The translations under genes were made by a program, and so were the position numbers. 64,000 nucleotides of DNA from Nioella nitratireducens (GTDB taxonomy: Bacteria > Pseudomonadota > Alphaproteobacteria > Rhodobacterales > Rhodobacteraceae): NCBI RefSeq assembly GCF_001879715.1, contig NZ_MNBW01000004.1, positions 186,001-250,000 on the forward strand, in the 5' to 3' direction. How positions within the stretch are numbered: position 1 is the first letter of the stretch; every line of letters starts with the position of its first letter. Shown piece after piece: positions 32,041 to 42,265 of this stretch. The notes beneath the pieces were generated by a model. It saw nothing but the letters and a program-made list of their open reading frames with translations. It searched no databases and was not told the origin of the DNA.

Positions 32041-34623
32041 ATGCCCTCCGACGGTCCCCAAACCATCCATCTGGCCGATTACACGCCGCCCAACTGGCTG
32101 ATCGAGAGCGTGGAGCTGGATTTTGCCCTCGACCCCAAGGCGACGCGGGTCACATCCCGCATCCGTTTCACCCGCAATCCGGCGGCCAGGGACGGCGACC
32201 TGCATCTGGATGGTGAGCAACTGACCCTGCTTTCGGCGGCCATCGACGGGACGCCCCTGTCGGAAAACGAATATCAAAAGACCGACACCGCCCTGACCGT
32301 CCCCGCCCAGCGCCTGCGGGACGATGCCTTCACATGGGAGGCCGAGGTTCAGATCGCCCCGGCCGAGAACACCGCGCTTGAAGGGCTCTACATGTCGGGT
32401 GGCATGTTCTGCACCCAGTGCGAGGCCGAGGGCTTTCGCAAGATCACCTATTACCCCGACCGCCCCGACGTGATGGCCCCTTTCACCGTGCGCATAGACT
32501 CCCCCATGCCGGTGCTGCTGTCGAACGGCAACCCGGTCGAGCGGCACGGCCATATCGCCGAATGGCACGATCCGTGGCCCAAACCCTCCTATCTCTTCGC
32601 GCTCGTCGCGGGCGACCTCGTGGCCTATTCCGACCATTTCGTCACGCGCGCTGGCCGCAACGTGGCGCTCAACATCTGGGTCCGGCGCGGCGATGAAGAC
32701 AAGTCGCACTACGCCATGGGAGCGCTCAAACGCGCAATGACATGGGACGAGCAGGTCTATGGCCGCGAATACGATCTCGACGTGTTCAACATCGTCGCCG
32801 TGGACGATTTCAACATGGGCGCGATGGAGAACAAGGGCCTCAACGTCTTCAACTCCAAATATGTTCTGGCCAGCCCCGAAACCGCGACCGACCGCGATTT
32901 CGAGTTCATCGAGAGCATCATTGCGCATGAATATTTCCACAACTGGACCGGCAACCGCATCACCTGCCGCGACTGGTTTCAGCTTTGCCTGAAAGAGGGA
33001 CTGACCGTCTTCCGCGATCAGCAGTTCTCCGAGGATATGCGCGGTCACGCGGTGCAGCGCATCGACAACGTGCTGATGCTGCGCGCCCAGCAGTTCCGCG
33101 AGGATGCCGGCCCGCTTGCCCACCCGGTGCGCCCCGAAAGCTATCAGGAGATCAACAACTTCTACAGCGCCACCGTTTACAAGAAGGGCGCCGAGGTGAT
33201 TGGAATGCTCAAGCGGCTGGTGGGCGATGCTGGCTATGCCAAGGCGCTGGATCTCTATTTCTGCCGCCATGACGGCGAGGCCGCAACCATCGAGGATTGG
33301 CTAACGGTGTTCGAGGATGCGACGGACCGCGACCTCGGCCAATTCAAGCGCTGGTATACCCAAGCGGGCACCCCCCGTCTGACGGTCAGCGACAGTTTCT
33401 CGGGCGACACCTATCGCATCGAGTTCACCCAGACCACCAAGCCCACCCCCGGCCAGCCGGACAAGGCCCCACAGGTGATCCCCGTCGCGATCGGCCTGCT
33501 GGACGAGACAGGGGCCGAGGTCGAACCCACCCGTGTGTTGGAGTTGACGGAAGAACGACAGGCCTTCCACTTCCATGGGCTGACCGCACGCCCCGTCCCC
33601 TCGATCCTGCGCGGTTTCTCCGCGCCGGTGATCCTCGATCACAGCCCCAGCTTCGCTGACCGCGCGCTGCTGTTGGCCCATGACACCGATCCGTTCAACA
33701 TGTGGGAGGCGGGACGCTCGCTCAGCCGCGAAACGCTTATCGGGATGCTGGCCGACGACACGCCGCCTGCCACGGCCTATCTTCAGGCGCTGTCCACCGT
33801 TGCAGGCAATGACACGCTTGACCCGGCGTTCCGCGCGCTGGTGCTGTCGCTGCCGTCCGAGGACGACATCGCCCAAGGCGCGGTGGATACGGGGCTGGTC
33901 CCCGACCCGGTGCAGATCCACGCCACCCGCAAGGCGTTGTCGAAAGCGATTGCCGAGGCCGCGACAGACACCCTCATCACGCTATACGATGCGATGGAAA
34001 CGCCCGGCACCTACAGCTCCGACGCCACCTCTGCGGGCAAACGCGCCCTGCGCAACACCGCGCTGCGCCTGCTGATGCCGTTGGGCGGCCAGCCCCGCGC
34101 GCAGGCACAGTATGACGGCGCGACCAACATGACCGACCAGCTTGCCGCCTTCGCCTGCTTGCTGGAAACCGGCGACGACAGTGTCGCCGGGCGCTTTTAC
34201 CAGCAATGGCACGACGACCGTCTGGTGATGGACAAGTGGTTCATGCTTCAGGTCGCCCACGCCGCCCCCGAGCGCGCGGTCTCGGTCGCACGATCCCTCA
34301 CCGAGCATCCGTATTTCGACTGGAAGAACCCCAACCGCTTTCGCTCGGTCATCGGCGGGTTGACGATGGCCAACCCGGCGGGTTTCCACGATCCTTCCGG
34401 TGCGGGCTATGCCTTTTTGACCGACTGGATTCTGCGGCTCGACAAGGCAAACCCGCAGACCGCCGCCCGCATGTCCTCGGCCTTCGAGACATGGACCCGC
34501 TACGATGCCGACCGACAGGGCATGATACGCGATCAACTGGAGCGCATTGCCGGAACCGAAGGGCTGAGCCGCGACCTGTCGGAAATGGCGGGCCGGATGC
34601 TGAAGGCCGGTCAATCGGATTAG
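32041..34623 (+). CDS. pepN: Aminopeptidase N
   Basis: The 860-residue M1 metallopeptidase has GAMENKGLNVFN (substrate N-terminus recognition, about 260-271) and the zinc site HEYFHNWTGNRITCRDWFQ (HExxH, with the downstream Glu in LKEGLTVFRDQQF). The rest fits the Gram-negative PepN family: N-terminal beta domain and a long helical C-terminal cap. It removes N-terminal residues from peptides in the cytoplasm. AAAGGA lies 8 bases before the ATG at 32041; the frame extends upstream to 31933 without a ribosome site. Confidence 0.96.
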   Translation: MPSDGPQTIHLADYTPPNWLIESVELDFALDPKATRVTSRIRFTRNPAARDGDLHLDGEQLTLLSAAIDGTPLSENEYQKTDTALTVPAQRLRDDAFTWEAEVQIAPAENTALEGLYMSGGMFCTQCEAEGFRKITYYPDRPDVMAPFTVRIDSPMPVLLSNGNPVERHGHIAEWHDPWPKPSYLFALVAGDLVAYSDHFVTRAGRNVALNIWVRRGDEDKSHYAMGALKRAMTWDEQVYGREYDLDVFNIVAVDDFNMGAMENKGLNVFNSKYVLASPETATDRDFEFIESIIAHEYFHNWTGNRITCRDWFQLCLKEGLTVFRDQQFSEDMRGHAVQRIDNVLMLRAQQFREDAGPLAHPVRPESYQEINNFYSATVYKKGAEVIGMLKRLVGDAGYAKALDLYFCRHDGEAATIEDWLTVFEDATDRDLGQFKRWYTQAGTPRLTVSDSFSGDTYRIEFTQTTKPTPGQPDKAPQVIPVAIGLLDETGAEVEPTRVLELTEERQAFHFHGLTARPVPSILRGFSAPVILDHSPSFADRALLLAHDTDPFNMWEAGRSLSRETLIGMLADDTPPATAYLQALSTVAGNDTLDPAFRALVLSLPSEDDIAQGAVDTGLVPDPVQIHATRKALSKAIAEAATDTLITLYDAMETPGTYSSDATSAGKRALRNTALRLLMPLGGQPRAQAQYDGATNMTDQLAAFACLLETGDDSVAGRFYQQWHDDRLVMDKWFMLQVAHAAPERAVSVARSLTEHPYFDWKNPNRFRSVIGGLTMANPAGFHDPSGAGYAFLTDWILRLDKANPQTAARMSSAFETWTRYDADRQGMIRDQLERIAGTEGLSRDLSEMAGRMLKAGQSD

Positions 34624-34640
34624 GGTCAGAATCCCTTATC

Positions 34641-34673
34641 GCCCTTTTGGGTCGCCATTGGCGGCCCAAGGGC
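34641..34673 (+). terminator. Hairpin after pepN, candidate terminator
   Basis: TTGGGTCGCC-ATT-GGCGGCCCAA (34647-34669) is a 10-bp stem with one T-G pair. GCCC (34641-34644) and GGGC (34670-34673) extend it across a 2-base bulge. It starts 18 bases after the pepN stop. There is no clean T-run after it. Confidence 0.5.
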
Positions 34674-34738
34674 TGAAATCACCGCATTTTCCTGCCCGTG
34701 CCACATAAACACCCCAATGGCTGCGCAAACTCCTGGCC

Positions 34739-35137
34739 ATGTCACGGGATTACACATACCGGGTGCGCCAACGCAGCGCCGTTGCATGGGCAGGCCTTGC
34801 CTCGGGGCTGGTCATGCTTGCCTATGCGATCGAACAAACCGCGCCGCTCTGGGCGTGGGGTCTGCTGGCCCCCTGCATCTTTGTCTGCGTGCTGCAAATC
34901 GCCCTGCGTCCCAGCTATGGCCTGTCGTTGACCGCGCGGGCCTTGTGCATCTTCGACGGCTACCGCGAACACACCCTGCCCTTGTCCGGGGTGGATCACC
35001 TGCGCCTTGATGAAAACGGTGCCTGCCTGGTGCTGCGCTCGGGCGATGAGGTGCCCCTGCCCCGCCACGTTCTGCGCAACACGCTGGCCTTGATCCGCGA
35101 AATCACCGAACGCGGCATCCCGGTGCGCGCCGCCTGA
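34739..35137 (+). CDS. Small membrane protein, possible PH-like domain
   Basis: The 132-residue protein has two hydrophobic segments (about 15-33 and 36-54) and a C-terminal soluble region. The latter, SLTARALCIFDGYREHTLPL and CLVLRSGDEVPLPRH, looks like the small beta-rich domain of bacterial PH-like membrane proteins. No ribosome site is obvious before the ATG. It is convergent with the SLT gene and 115 bases downstream of pepN. The function is unknown. Confidence 0.7.
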   Translation: MSRDYTYRVRQRSAVAWAGLASGLVMLAYAIEQTAPLWAWGLLAPCIFVCVLQIALRPSYGLSLTARALCIFDGYREHTLPLSGVDHLRLDENGACLVLRSGDEVPLPRHVLRNTLALIREITERGIPVRAA

Positions 35138-35141
35138 CCCG

Positions 35142-35807
35142 TCACTCGACCGTGCAGTAGTCTTGCGAAGAGACCCAGTCGCGCATGTCCTCGCGCTTGC
35201 GGCGCGTGTGGAACGGGCCCCATTCGGCGGCCACCCCCTGCATTCCGGCGCTCACTACCCCGTCACGCTCGACGTTCTGCGACAGGATCCGCACCGCGCA
35301 GCGCAGGTTGGCCGCACCGTTTGTCAGCGCCTCGCCAGTCCCAACGGCACAGCCGCGCGCGCGGGCCGTGGCCGGGGCGATCTGAACCAGTCCGAACCAG
35401 CGCCCGCCGCCACCGACAGCCGACGCGCTATGTGTGCTCTCGTGCCAGCTCAGCGCCGAAACCAGCCCCGCCCAGAACGCCGCGCGCTGCGCCGGGTCGG
35501 CGTCGGGATAGGCCGGGCACCAGCGGGCGATGTCTTCGGGCACCACCCGCAACAGCCCCTCCTGAGCCAGAACCGCGCGATAGAGCGTCGGCCCCCAGCC
35601 GGGGCGTGCGGGGGCATCCATTCCCGGCCGCAACTCATCCCAATGCAGGGTGGGCACGGCGATCTCGGGGCGCGGGGTCGGCAATGGCGAGTCCTCGGGG
35701 GCCAGTCCGGGGCGCAGGTCGGGCGCCGGGCTGGTCGCAGGGGCCAACGCCTCCTGCGCGTGCAAGGGCATTGCCAGCAATGCCAAGCTCAGTAACAGAC
35801 CGCGCAT
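35142..35807 (-). CDS. Secreted lytic transglycosylase-like (SLT) protein, paralogue A
   Basis: The 221-residue protein has a signal peptide (MRGLLLSLALLAMPLHA) and a Pro-rich linker. The SLT-like domain reads SALSWHESTHSASAVGGGGR, then WFGLVQIAPATARARGC, with the Glu of HES at the catalytic position. The paired Cys in this and the C-terminal tail (DYCTVE) recur in the neighbouring gene. GGGAGGGG precedes the ATG. The family cleaves peptidoglycan; activity here is inferred. It is 57 bases downstream of its paralogue. Confidence 0.82.
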   Translation of the reverse strand: MRGLLLSLALLAMPLHAQEALAPATSPAPDLRPGLAPEDSPLPTPRPEIAVPTLHWDELRPGMDAPARPGWGPTLYRAVLAQEGLLRVVPEDIARWCPAYPDADPAQRAAFWAGLVSALSWHESTHSASAVGGGGRWFGLVQIAPATARARGCAVGTGEALTNGAANLRCAVRILSQNVERDGVVSAGMQGVAAEWGPFHTRRKREDMRDWVSSQDYCTVE

Positions 35808-35864
35808 GACGACCCCTCCCAATTTTCGGGTTATGCTGCCTGTCCGGGCGCGATCCGGCAAGGC

Positions 35865-36446
35865 TCAGCCCTGACAGTAGCTTTGCCGATGCAGCCAGTC
35901 GCGCATTTCGGCGGTCATCTCGGGGTTGCGCATCGGCCCCCAGTCGGCGGCCACGCCGCGTGTGCCCTGGCTGACCACACCATCCCGTGGCACCGTTACC
36001 GCCATGATCCTGAGGGCGCATCGCAGGTTCGCCGCGCCATCTGTCAGCGCCGCCCCGGACCCCGCCTCGCAGCCGCGATAGCGCGCCGTCGCGGGGGCGA
36101 TCTGCAACAGACCATACCAGCGCCCGCCGCCACCCACCGCCTGCGGATTCCAAGTGCTTTCATAGCGCGCCAACGCTGACATGAACCCGACCCAAAAGGC
36201 CGCGCGTTGCGCCTCGTCCGCCTCGGAATAGCCCGGGCACCAATACTCGGCATCCTGCGGCACGACCTGCGTCAGCACCGCGGCATCGCTTTCAAGCATG
36301 TCCATCGACGCGCGCGTCCACATCTCGGCTTCGGGTCGATGATCCCAGCGTGTGGTGAGGACAACCTCTGGCTCTGGACGCATCGCAGCACAAGCAGAGA
36401 GGACCGGAAGGGCCACAAGGCCAATCAAAAAGGCAGACACCCGCAT
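35865..36446 (-). CDS. Lytic transglycosylase-like (SLT) lipoprotein, paralogue B
   Basis: The 193-residue protein begins with a lipoprotein signal (LSAC lipobox, Cys at about 19). The SLT-like domain SALARYESTWNPQAVGGGGR then WYGLLQIAPATARYRGC has the catalytic Glu. It shares GVAAEWGP/GVAADWGP, four Cys and the tail RDWLHRQSYCQG with the next gene, so the pair arose by tandem duplication. One copy is predicted to be lipidated and the other freely secreted. Peptidoglycan cleavage is inferred from the fold. Confidence 0.85.
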   Translation of the reverse strand: MRVSAFLIGLVALPVLSACAAMRPEPEVVLTTRWDHRPEAEMWTRASMDMLESDAAVLTQVVPQDAEYWCPGYSEADEAQRAAFWVGFMSALARYESTWNPQAVGGGGRWYGLLQIAPATARYRGCEAGSGAALTDGAANLRCALRIMAVTVPRDGVVSQGTRGVAADWGPMRNPEMTAEMRDWLHRQSYCQG

Positions 36447-36733
36447 CGGGAGACTCGTTCATCGTTTCAGACCGAGCGTCTTTGCCCCCGAAACCGCCCT
36501 TCGCCTAGCCCCGCCGCCCACGCGCCCCGATTCCGGCGATCCACCGCCGATCCGGCCTGCGCGGTTCACGGCACACGCGGCGGGATTTGTCCGCGTGGCC
36601 CGCCGCGCCGCATCAAAGAAGCGCCCATGCGCGCGGCCCAAGGCGAAAGGTCGGCGAAACAGCCTTGCGCGCCCTCTTGCCCCCCTGTGCCCGCTGGCCT
36701 AGAACCGCTGCGTCACGAACGGAGACCCGCCCC
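36447..36733. other. Divergent intergenic region before gatB
   Basis: About 290 bases without a credible gene. One perfect 7-bp inverted repeat, CACGCGG-N10-CCGCGTG (36574-36597), lies 137 bases before gatB. No promoter boxes or RNA genes are clear. Confidence 0.4.
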
Positions 36734-38248
36734 ATGCTCGACCTGACCTACGACACCCCGAAACCCAAGACGATCGCCGGCGCCAAGCAGGATTGGGAGC
36801 TTGTGATCGGCATGGAGGTCCACGCGCAGGTCTCCTCGAAATCCAAGCTCTTCTCGGGCGCCTCTACCCAGTTCGGGGCGGAACCGAATTCCAACGTCGC
36901 CTTCGTGGATGCGGGCATGCCGGGCATGCTGCCGGTGATCAACGACTTCTGCGTGGCGCAAGCGGTGCGCACCGGGTTGGGCCTCAAGGCCGAGATCAAC
37001 CTCTTCTCGGCCTTCGACCGCAAGAACTACTTCTACCCCGATTTGCCGCAGGGCTACCAGATCTCGCAGCTCTACCACCCCATCGTGGGCGAGGGCGAAG
37101 TGCTGGTCGAAATGGGCGACGGCACCGCGCGTCTGGTGCGCATCGAACGCATCCATCTGGAACAGGACGCGGGCAAGTCGATCCATGACATGGACCCGGC
37201 CATGTCCTTCGTCGACCTCAACCGCACCGGCGTTGCGCTGATGGAAATCGTCAGCCGCCCCGACATCCGTGGCCCCGAAGAAGCCGCCGCCTATGTCGTC
37301 AAGCTGCGCCAGATCCTGCGCTACCTCGGCACCTGCGACGGCAACATGCAAAACGGCAACCTGCGGGCGGACGTGAACGTCTCGATCTGCGCCCCCGGCC
37401 AATATGAGAAATACCGCGAGACCGGCGATTTCGGCCATCTCGGCACCCGCTGCGAGATCAAGAACATGAACTCCATGCGGTTCATCCAGGCCGCCATCGA
37501 CTACGAGGCGCGCCGCCAGATCCGTATCGTCGAGGGCGGCGGAACTGTCGATCAGGAAACTCGCCTTTACGACCCCGACAAGAACGAAACCCGGTCCATG
37601 CGGTCCAAGGAAGAGGCGCATGATTACCGCTACTTCCCCGACCCTGACCTGCTGCCGCTGGTGATCGAACAAGCCTGGGTCGATGACATTGCCGCAAGCC
37701 TGCCGGAATTGCCCGATCAGAAAAAAGCGCGCTTCATCGCCGATTTCAGCCTGTCCGATTACGACGCCAGCGTGCTGACCTCCGAATCCCGCGACGCCGC
37801 CTTCTTCGAGGCCGTGGCAGGCGAGGCCGGGGACGGCAAGCTTGCCGCCAACTGGGTGATCAACGAATTGTTCGGGCGTCTCAAGAAAGACGATCTCGAC
37901 ATCGCGGACTCGCCCGTGTCGCCCTCGCAACTTGCCGCGATTATCCGGCTGATCAAATCCGATGCCATCTCGGGCAAGATCGCCAAGGATCTTTTCGAAA
38001 TCGTCTTCACCGAAGGCGGCGACCCCGAGGCGATCGTGGAAGAGCGCGGCCTTCGTCAAGTCACCGACACCGGCGCCATCGAAACGGCCGTGGATGAAAT
38101 CATCGCCGCCAACCCCGCGCAGGTCGAAAAGGCCAAGGCCAACCCGAAACTCGCGGGCTGGTTTGTCGGTCAGGTGATGAAAGCGACCGGCGGCAAGGCT
38201 AACCCCAAGGTGGTCAATCAATTGGTCGCCAAGAAACTGGCCGAGTGA
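36734..38248 (+). CDS. gatB: Aspartyl/glutamyl-tRNA(Asn/Gln) amidotransferase subunit B
   Basis: Subunit B of GatCAB, which converts Glu-tRNA(Gln), and where needed Asp-tRNA(Asn), to the amidated form. The 504-residue protein starts its catalytic domain with [47 protein letters not shown] and [16 protein letters not shown] follow, then the C-terminal YqeY-like helical tail ([20 protein letters not shown]). gatA and gatC are not adjacent. The ATG at 36734 follows GGAG. Confidence 0.97.
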   Translation: MLDLTYDTPKPKTIAGAKQDWELVIGMEVHAQVSSKSKLFSGASTQFGAEPNSNVAFVDAGMPGMLPVINDFCVAQAVRTGLGLKAEINLFSAFDRKNYFYPDLPQGYQISQLYHPIVGEGEVLVEMGDGTARLVRIERIHLEQDAGKSIHDMDPAMSFVDLNRTGVALMEIVSRPDIRGPEEAAAYVVKLRQILRYLGTCDGNMQNGNLRADVNVSICAPGQYEKYRETGDFGHLGTRCEIKNMNSMRFIQAAIDYEARRQIRIVEGGGTVDQETRLYDPDKNETRSMRSKEEAHDYRYFPDPDLLPLVIEQAWVDDIAASLPELPDQKKARFIADFSLSDYDASVLTSESRDAAFFEAVAGEAGDGKLAANWVINELFGRLKKDDLDIADSPVSPSQLAAIIRLIKSDAISGKIAKDLFEIVFTEGGDPEAIVEERGLRQVTDTGAIETAVDEIIAANPAQVEKAKANPKLAGWFVGQVMKATGGKANPKVVNQLVAKKLAE

Positions 38249-38269
38249 ACATTTTGCCTGCACTGGCGT

Positions 38270-38292
38270 GCATCGGCCCTCTGGGCCGGTGC
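38270..38292 (+). terminator. Hairpin after gatB, candidate terminator
   Basis: GCATCGGCCC-TCT-GGGCCGGTGC is a 10-bp stem with one T-G pair, 21 bases after the gatB stop. There is no T-run, so a Rho-independent function is uncertain. Confidence 0.4.
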
Positions 38293-38433
38293 GCAAGCAG
38301 TGTGGCCATTGCGCCCCATGCGTTGCGGGCGCATCCCCCACCCCAAGACCCTATTGCCCCATTGGCTTCAGACCACTCCCGCTAACACCGGGTTGGTCAC
38401 GCAGGGCGCCAAAGGCGCTCTGCCCTCGCCAGC

Positions 38434-39384
38434 CTACACCGAACCGCCCAACCGCGCAGCGCCGTGCAGGCGCAGACGGTGTTGGACGCGGCCAGGATAG
38501 TCTGTCACCAGTCCATCCACGCCGGCGGCGATCAGCCGGTCGATATCGTCGATGTCGTTCACCGTCCAGACCGCGACGATGAGGCCAAGATCATGCGCCT
38601 CACGCACAAGGTCAGCTGTCACCTCATGCACGTGCGGGCACCACAATTGCCCCCCCGCAGCCGCCACCCGCCAAGGGAGGGAGCCGCCCTTCGACAGCAT
38701 GTCGGGCGGGATCGGGCCCGGGATCTGCTCGCCCGGCTGGCTGCGGGTTCGCGGCATCTGTGACAGGTAAGAGGTCGGCATGGTCGGCGCGGCCTGGCGG
38801 CATTCGTCCAGCAGATCCCAATCAAAGCTGTGCATCACCGTGCGCTCTTCCAGCCCGCGCCGCCGAACCTCTGACACGACAGCGGCCACGAAACCCTCGC
38901 GTTCGACCGGGTCGTGGCGCAGTTCCGGGTCGGATTTCAATTCCAGCAGCAGGTGCACGTCGGAATGACCGGGGGCCAGCACAAGGTCAAGCAGATCGGC
39001 AAGGCACGGCACCCTGATGCCGGTCAGCAAGACCTGATCGTGAAAGCGCTGGCCGTAGGTGGTGCGCGCGTCCACCCCGCCGACGTCGTATTTCAGCAGG
39101 TCTGTCAGGGTCAGGTCACGAATCCGCGGCCCTTCTGCATCAAGCCACTGGTCCCTGTCATCGCGCGTTGCATAGCCCGCGAGCGAATGGTTGTGCGTGA
39201 TGACAGGCACCCGGTCGCGCGTCAGGGTCACGTCGAATTCCAACAGAGTCACCCCAGCCGACAGGGCGAAGGCAAATCCCTCGATCGTGTTTTCGGGCAT
39301 GACGCCCCGCGCGCCCCGGTGGCCAATCACGCGCACCAATCCCGGTCCGCCGCGAAAGGCGTCAAGCTGGGGGAAGGCCGTCAT
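38434..39384 (-). CDS. ugpQ: Glycerophosphodiester phosphodiesterase
   Basis: Hydrolyses glycerophosphodiesters to sn-glycerol 3-phosphate and an alcohol. The 316-residue protein has [19 protein letters not shown] (catalytic His-Arg and Glu, about 19-37), [20 protein letters not shown] and the C-terminal [19 protein letters not shown]. It overlaps ugpC by 4 bases and ends the operon, as in the classical ugpBAECQ order. It has no signal peptide, so it acts on imported diesters. Confidence 0.93.
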   Translation of the reverse strand: MTAFPQLDAFRGGPGLVRVIGHRGARGVMPENTIEGFAFALSAGVTLLEFDVTLTRDRVPVITHNHSLAGYATRDDRDQWLDAEGPRIRDLTLTDLLKYDVGGVDARTTYGQRFHDQVLLTGIRVPCLADLLDLVLAPGHSDVHLLLELKSDPELRHDPVEREGFVAAVVSEVRRRGLEERTVMHSFDWDLLDECRQAAPTMPTSYLSQMPRTRSQPGEQIPGPIPPDMLSKGGSLPWRVAAAGGQLWCPHVHEVTADLVREAHDLGLIVAVWTVNDIDDIDRLIAAGVDGLVTDYPGRVQHRLRLHGAARLGGSV

Positions 39385-40436
39385 GGCTCGATCCGCGCCC
39401 CGCTGTCACTGTCGAACAAGTGCTGGGCGGCAGGCGGCGCCGAGAAGCTTCGCGTCTCGCCCGGTTCCAGCGTGACATGGCCCGGCAAGCTGACGACGAC
39501 CGCCGTTTCGGTTCCTTCCAGAACGCCGTGCAGCAGCGTGTTGGCACCGAGCGCCTCGAACAGCTGCACGCAAACCCGGATCGGGCCGGTGTCATCGGGC
39601 ACCAGATGTTCGGGCCGGATGCCGAAGGTCACAGGCCCGGATACGCCGTCGGCCCCCGGCAGGGACACGCCATTGCCAAGCGTCACCGTGCCATTCGCCG
39701 CCGTGGCGGGCAGGAAATTCATTGCCGGGCTGCCAATGAACCCCGCCACAAAGATCGTGGCGGGCCGGTCATAAAGCTCGATCGGCGTGCCGAATTGTTC
39801 GACATAGCCAGCGTTCAGAACCATCAGCCGATCGCCAAGGGTCATCGCCTCGACCTGATCGTGGGTCACGAAGATCGACGTCACGCCAAGGCGTTTTTGC
39901 AGCTTACGGATTTCCAGCCGCATCTGCACGCGCAGCTTGGCGTCGAGGTTCGAAAGCGGCTCGTCGAACAGGAACACCTGCGGGTCTCGCACGATGGCAC
40001 GGCCCATGGCCACGCGCTGACGCTGGCCCCCCGACAATTGCCGGGGCTTGCGGTCGAGATACTGGCCGATTTCAAGGATATCCGCGGCTTCCTGCACGCG
40101 CCGCTCGATCTCGGCCTTGGGTTGTTTGCGGATCTTCAGACCGTAGGCCATGTTCTGGCGCACCGACATATGCGGATAGAGCGCGTAGTTCTGGAACACC
40201 ATGGCGATGTCGCGATCCGCCGGTTCCAGCCCGTTCACCACCTTGTCGCCGATGGAAACCTCGCCGGTGGTGATGCTTTCCAGACCCGCGATCATACGCA
40301 GAAGCGTGGACTTGCCGCAGCCCGAGGGCCCGACGATGACAACGAATTCCCCATCCTCGATATCGGCGTGGACGTGGTACAAAACCTGCGTCGGTCCGTA
40401 GGTTTTGGTCAGAGAGTCGAGTTTGATTTCAGCCAT
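39381..40436 (-). CDS. ugpC: sn-Glycerol-3-phosphate ABC transporter ATP-binding protein
   Basis: The 351-residue ATPase has Walker [13 protein letters not shown] (about 37-48), the ABC signature [19 protein letters not shown] (about 134-152) and Walker [19 protein letters not shown]-terminal OB-type regulatory domain ([10 protein letters not shown]) marks it as a carbohydrate-uptake type. Starting [14 protein letters not shown], it fits UgpC. It overlaps ugpQ and is 13 bases after ugpE. Confidence 0.95.
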   Translation of the reverse strand: MAEIKLDSLTKTYGPTQVLYHVHADIEDGEFVVIVGPSGCGKSTLLRMIAGLESITTGEVSIGDKVVNGLEPADRDIAMVFQNYALYPHMSVRQNMAYGLKIRKQPKAEIERRVQEAADILEIGQYLDRKPRQLSGGQRQRVAMGRAIVRDPQVFLFDEPLSNLDAKLRVQMRLEIRKLQKRLGVTSIFVTHDQVEAMTLGDRLMVLNAGYVEQFGTPIELYDRPATIFVAGFIGSPAMNFLPATAANGTVTLGNGVSLPGADGVSGPVTFGIRPEHLVPDDTGPIRVCVQLFEALGANTLLHGVLEGTETAVVVSLPGHVTLEPGETRSFSAPPAAQHLFDSDSGARIEP

Positions 40437-40449
40437 CGGTCCGGGCGTC

Positions 40450-41301
40450 CTATTTATCGGTCTCGGTCAGCCCTTTGACAAAGAGCCTTTGCATCGCGAT
40501 CACCACGATGATCGGCGGCACCATTGCCAGAAGCGCCGTCATCATGATGATGTTCCATTGCGGGGTCTGCTCGGAGGCTTCGAGCATCTGTTTGATCGAC
40601 ACGACGATGGTCATCATGTTGGCGTCGGTCGTGATCAGGAGCGGCCAGAGATACTGGTTCCAGCCATAGATGAAGAGGATCACGAACAGCGCCGCGATAT
40701 TGGTGCGGCTGAGCGGCAGCAGGATGTCCCAGAAGAACCGCATCGGCCCGGCCCCGTCGATCCGGGCGCTTTCCAGCATCTCGTCGGGGATGGTCAGAAA
40801 AACCTGCCGGAACATGAAGGTGGCCGTGGCCGAGGCAATCAGAGGCACGGTCAGGCCCCAATAACTGTTGAGCATCCCCAGATCGGCGATCACCTCGAAG
40901 GTGGGCAGAATACGCACCTCGACGGGCAGCATCAGGGTGATGAAGATCATCCAGAAGACCCCCATTCGGAAGGGGAACTTGAAGTAAACGATGGCGTAGG
41001 CCGACAGCAGCGAGATGGCGATCTTGCCGACTGCGATCATCATCGCCATGACCAGCGAATTGAACATCATCATCCAGACAGGCGCGGTGCGGGTTCCATC
41101 CAGCCCGTTGCCAAGAAAGGTCTGGCGCAGGTTCACGAAGAACTGGTCGCCGGGCCACATCGGGATCGGGGCCTGCAACATGCGCGCGCCGTCATGGCTG
41201 GCGCCGACGAAGGTGATCCAGACCGGCAGCGCGACAAGTGCGACCCCGAAGATCAGCACCAGATGGGCAAGGATCGTGACGAAGGGGCGGTTTTCAACCA
41301 T
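40450..41301 (-). CDS. ugpE: sn-Glycerol-3-phosphate ABC transporter permease
   Basis: The 283-residue inner membrane protein has six hydrophobic segments. The EAA loop reads [20 protein letters not shown], coupling it to Ugp[21 protein letters not shown] matches the UgpE periplasmic loop. It overlaps the stop of ugpA by one base. Confidence 0.94.
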   Translation of the reverse strand: MVENRPFVTILAHLVLIFGVALVALPVWITFVGASHDGARMLQAPIPMWPGDQFFVNLRQTFLGNGLDGTRTAPVWMMMFNSLVMAMMIAVGKIAISLLSAYAIVYFKFPFRMGVFWMIFITLMLPVEVRILPTFEVIADLGMLNSYWGLTVPLIASATATFMFRQVFLTIPDEMLESARIDGAGPMRFFWDILLPLSRTNIAALFVILFIYGWNQYLWPLLITTDANMMTIVVSIKQMLEASEQTPQWNIIMMTALLAMVPPIIVVIAMQRLFVKGLTETDK

Positions 41302-42182
41302 CAGTATTGCACCCTCTTTTCGATGAAACGGAACTGGACCACCGTCATCGCGATGACAAGGATCATGAGGATCACGGACTGCGCCGCCGACCCGCCCAGG
41401 TCCAGACCGATGAACCCGTCATTGTAGACCTTGTAGACCAGCGTCGTTGTGGCATTCGCCGGCCCGCCTTGCGTGACCGCGTGGATGATCCCGAAGGTTT
41501 CGAAAAAGGCATAGACCGCGTTCACGACCAACAGGAAGAAGGTGGTGGGTGAAATCAGCGGAAAGATCACCGTGGCAAAGCGCCGGAACGGCCCGGCCCC
41601 GTCGATCGCGGCCGCCTCGATGATGGATTTGGGGATGGATTGCATCGCGGCGAGGTAGAAGAGGAAGTTGTAGGCCACCTGCTTCCATGCGGCGGCTATG
41701 ATCACGAGACACATCGCCTGGTTGCCGTTAAGGTAGTGGTTCCAGTCATAGCCGACATTGTCGAGCATGAACGGAATGATGCCGAGCGTCGGGTTGAACA
41801 TGAACAGCCAAAGCGCACCCGCCAGCACGGGGGCGACGGCATAGGGCCAGATCAGCAAGGTGCGATATATGGTCGAGCCGCGGATCACCCGGTCGGCAAA
41901 ACCTGCAAGGATCAACGCAAAGCTCATCGACAGAAAGGCGACGGCGGCGGAAAAGTAGATCGTGCGCCCGAAAGTGTCCAGGTATTGGCGACTGTTCCAC
42001 AGGTATGTGAAATTCTCGAACCAGACGAATTCGGTCGACAACCCGAAGGCATCCTCGACAAGAAATGACTGATAAACCGCCTGGCTCGCCGGCCAGATAA
42101 AGAAGACCACCGTAATGATCACCTGCGGGGCCACCAGAAGGTAGGGCAACAGGGACGGTGGGAAGTGCACGCGTTTGAGCAT
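41301..42182 (-). CDS. ugpA: sn-Glycerol-3-phosphate ABC transporter permease
   Basis: The 293-residue permease has six hydrophobic segments and an EAA loop [20 protein letters not shown]. The N-terminal [20 protein letters not shown] and [14 protein letters not shown] are typical UgpA. It forms the pore with UgpE. It follows ugpB across an 83-base gap that contains a perfect hairpin. Confidence 0.95.
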   Translation of the reverse strand: MLKRVHFPPSLLPYLLVAPQVIITVVFFIWPASQAVYQSFLVEDAFGLSTEFVWFENFTYLWNSRQYLDTFGRTIYFSAAVAFLSMSFALILAGFADRVIRGSTIYRTLLIWPYAVAPVLAGALWLFMFNPTLGIIPFMLDNVGYDWNHYLNGNQAMCLVIIAAAWKQVAYNFLFYLAAMQSIPKSIIEAAAIDGAGPFRRFATVIFPLISPTTFFLLVVNAVYAFFETFGIIHAVTQGGPANATTTLVYKVYNDGFIGLDLGGSAAQSVILMILVIAMTVVQFRFIEKRVQY

Positions 42183-42213
42183 CTGGATACAGTCGGTTGT
42201 GCGGGATGGGAAA

Positions 42214-42243
42214 GACCCGGCGGCCAGAAGGTGCCGCCGGGTC
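42214..42243 (-). terminator. Intercistronic stem-loop between ugpB and ugpA
   Basis: GACCCGGCGGC (42214-42224) and GCCGCCGGGTC (42233-42243) form a perfect 11-bp stem with an 8-base loop. On the minus strand it begins 22 bases after the ugpB stop and is followed by TTTCCC. Such hairpins after binding-protein genes protect or partly terminate the transcript, raising binding-protein yield over permeases; that role is inferred. Confidence 0.65.
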
Positions 42244-42265
42244 CGATTGCGTCAGGGATCGGCGA

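Noticed and set aside
38249-38433. tRNA or small RNA gene after gatB
   Set aside because: No cloverleaf or T-loop consensus could be found; only a simple hairpin is present.
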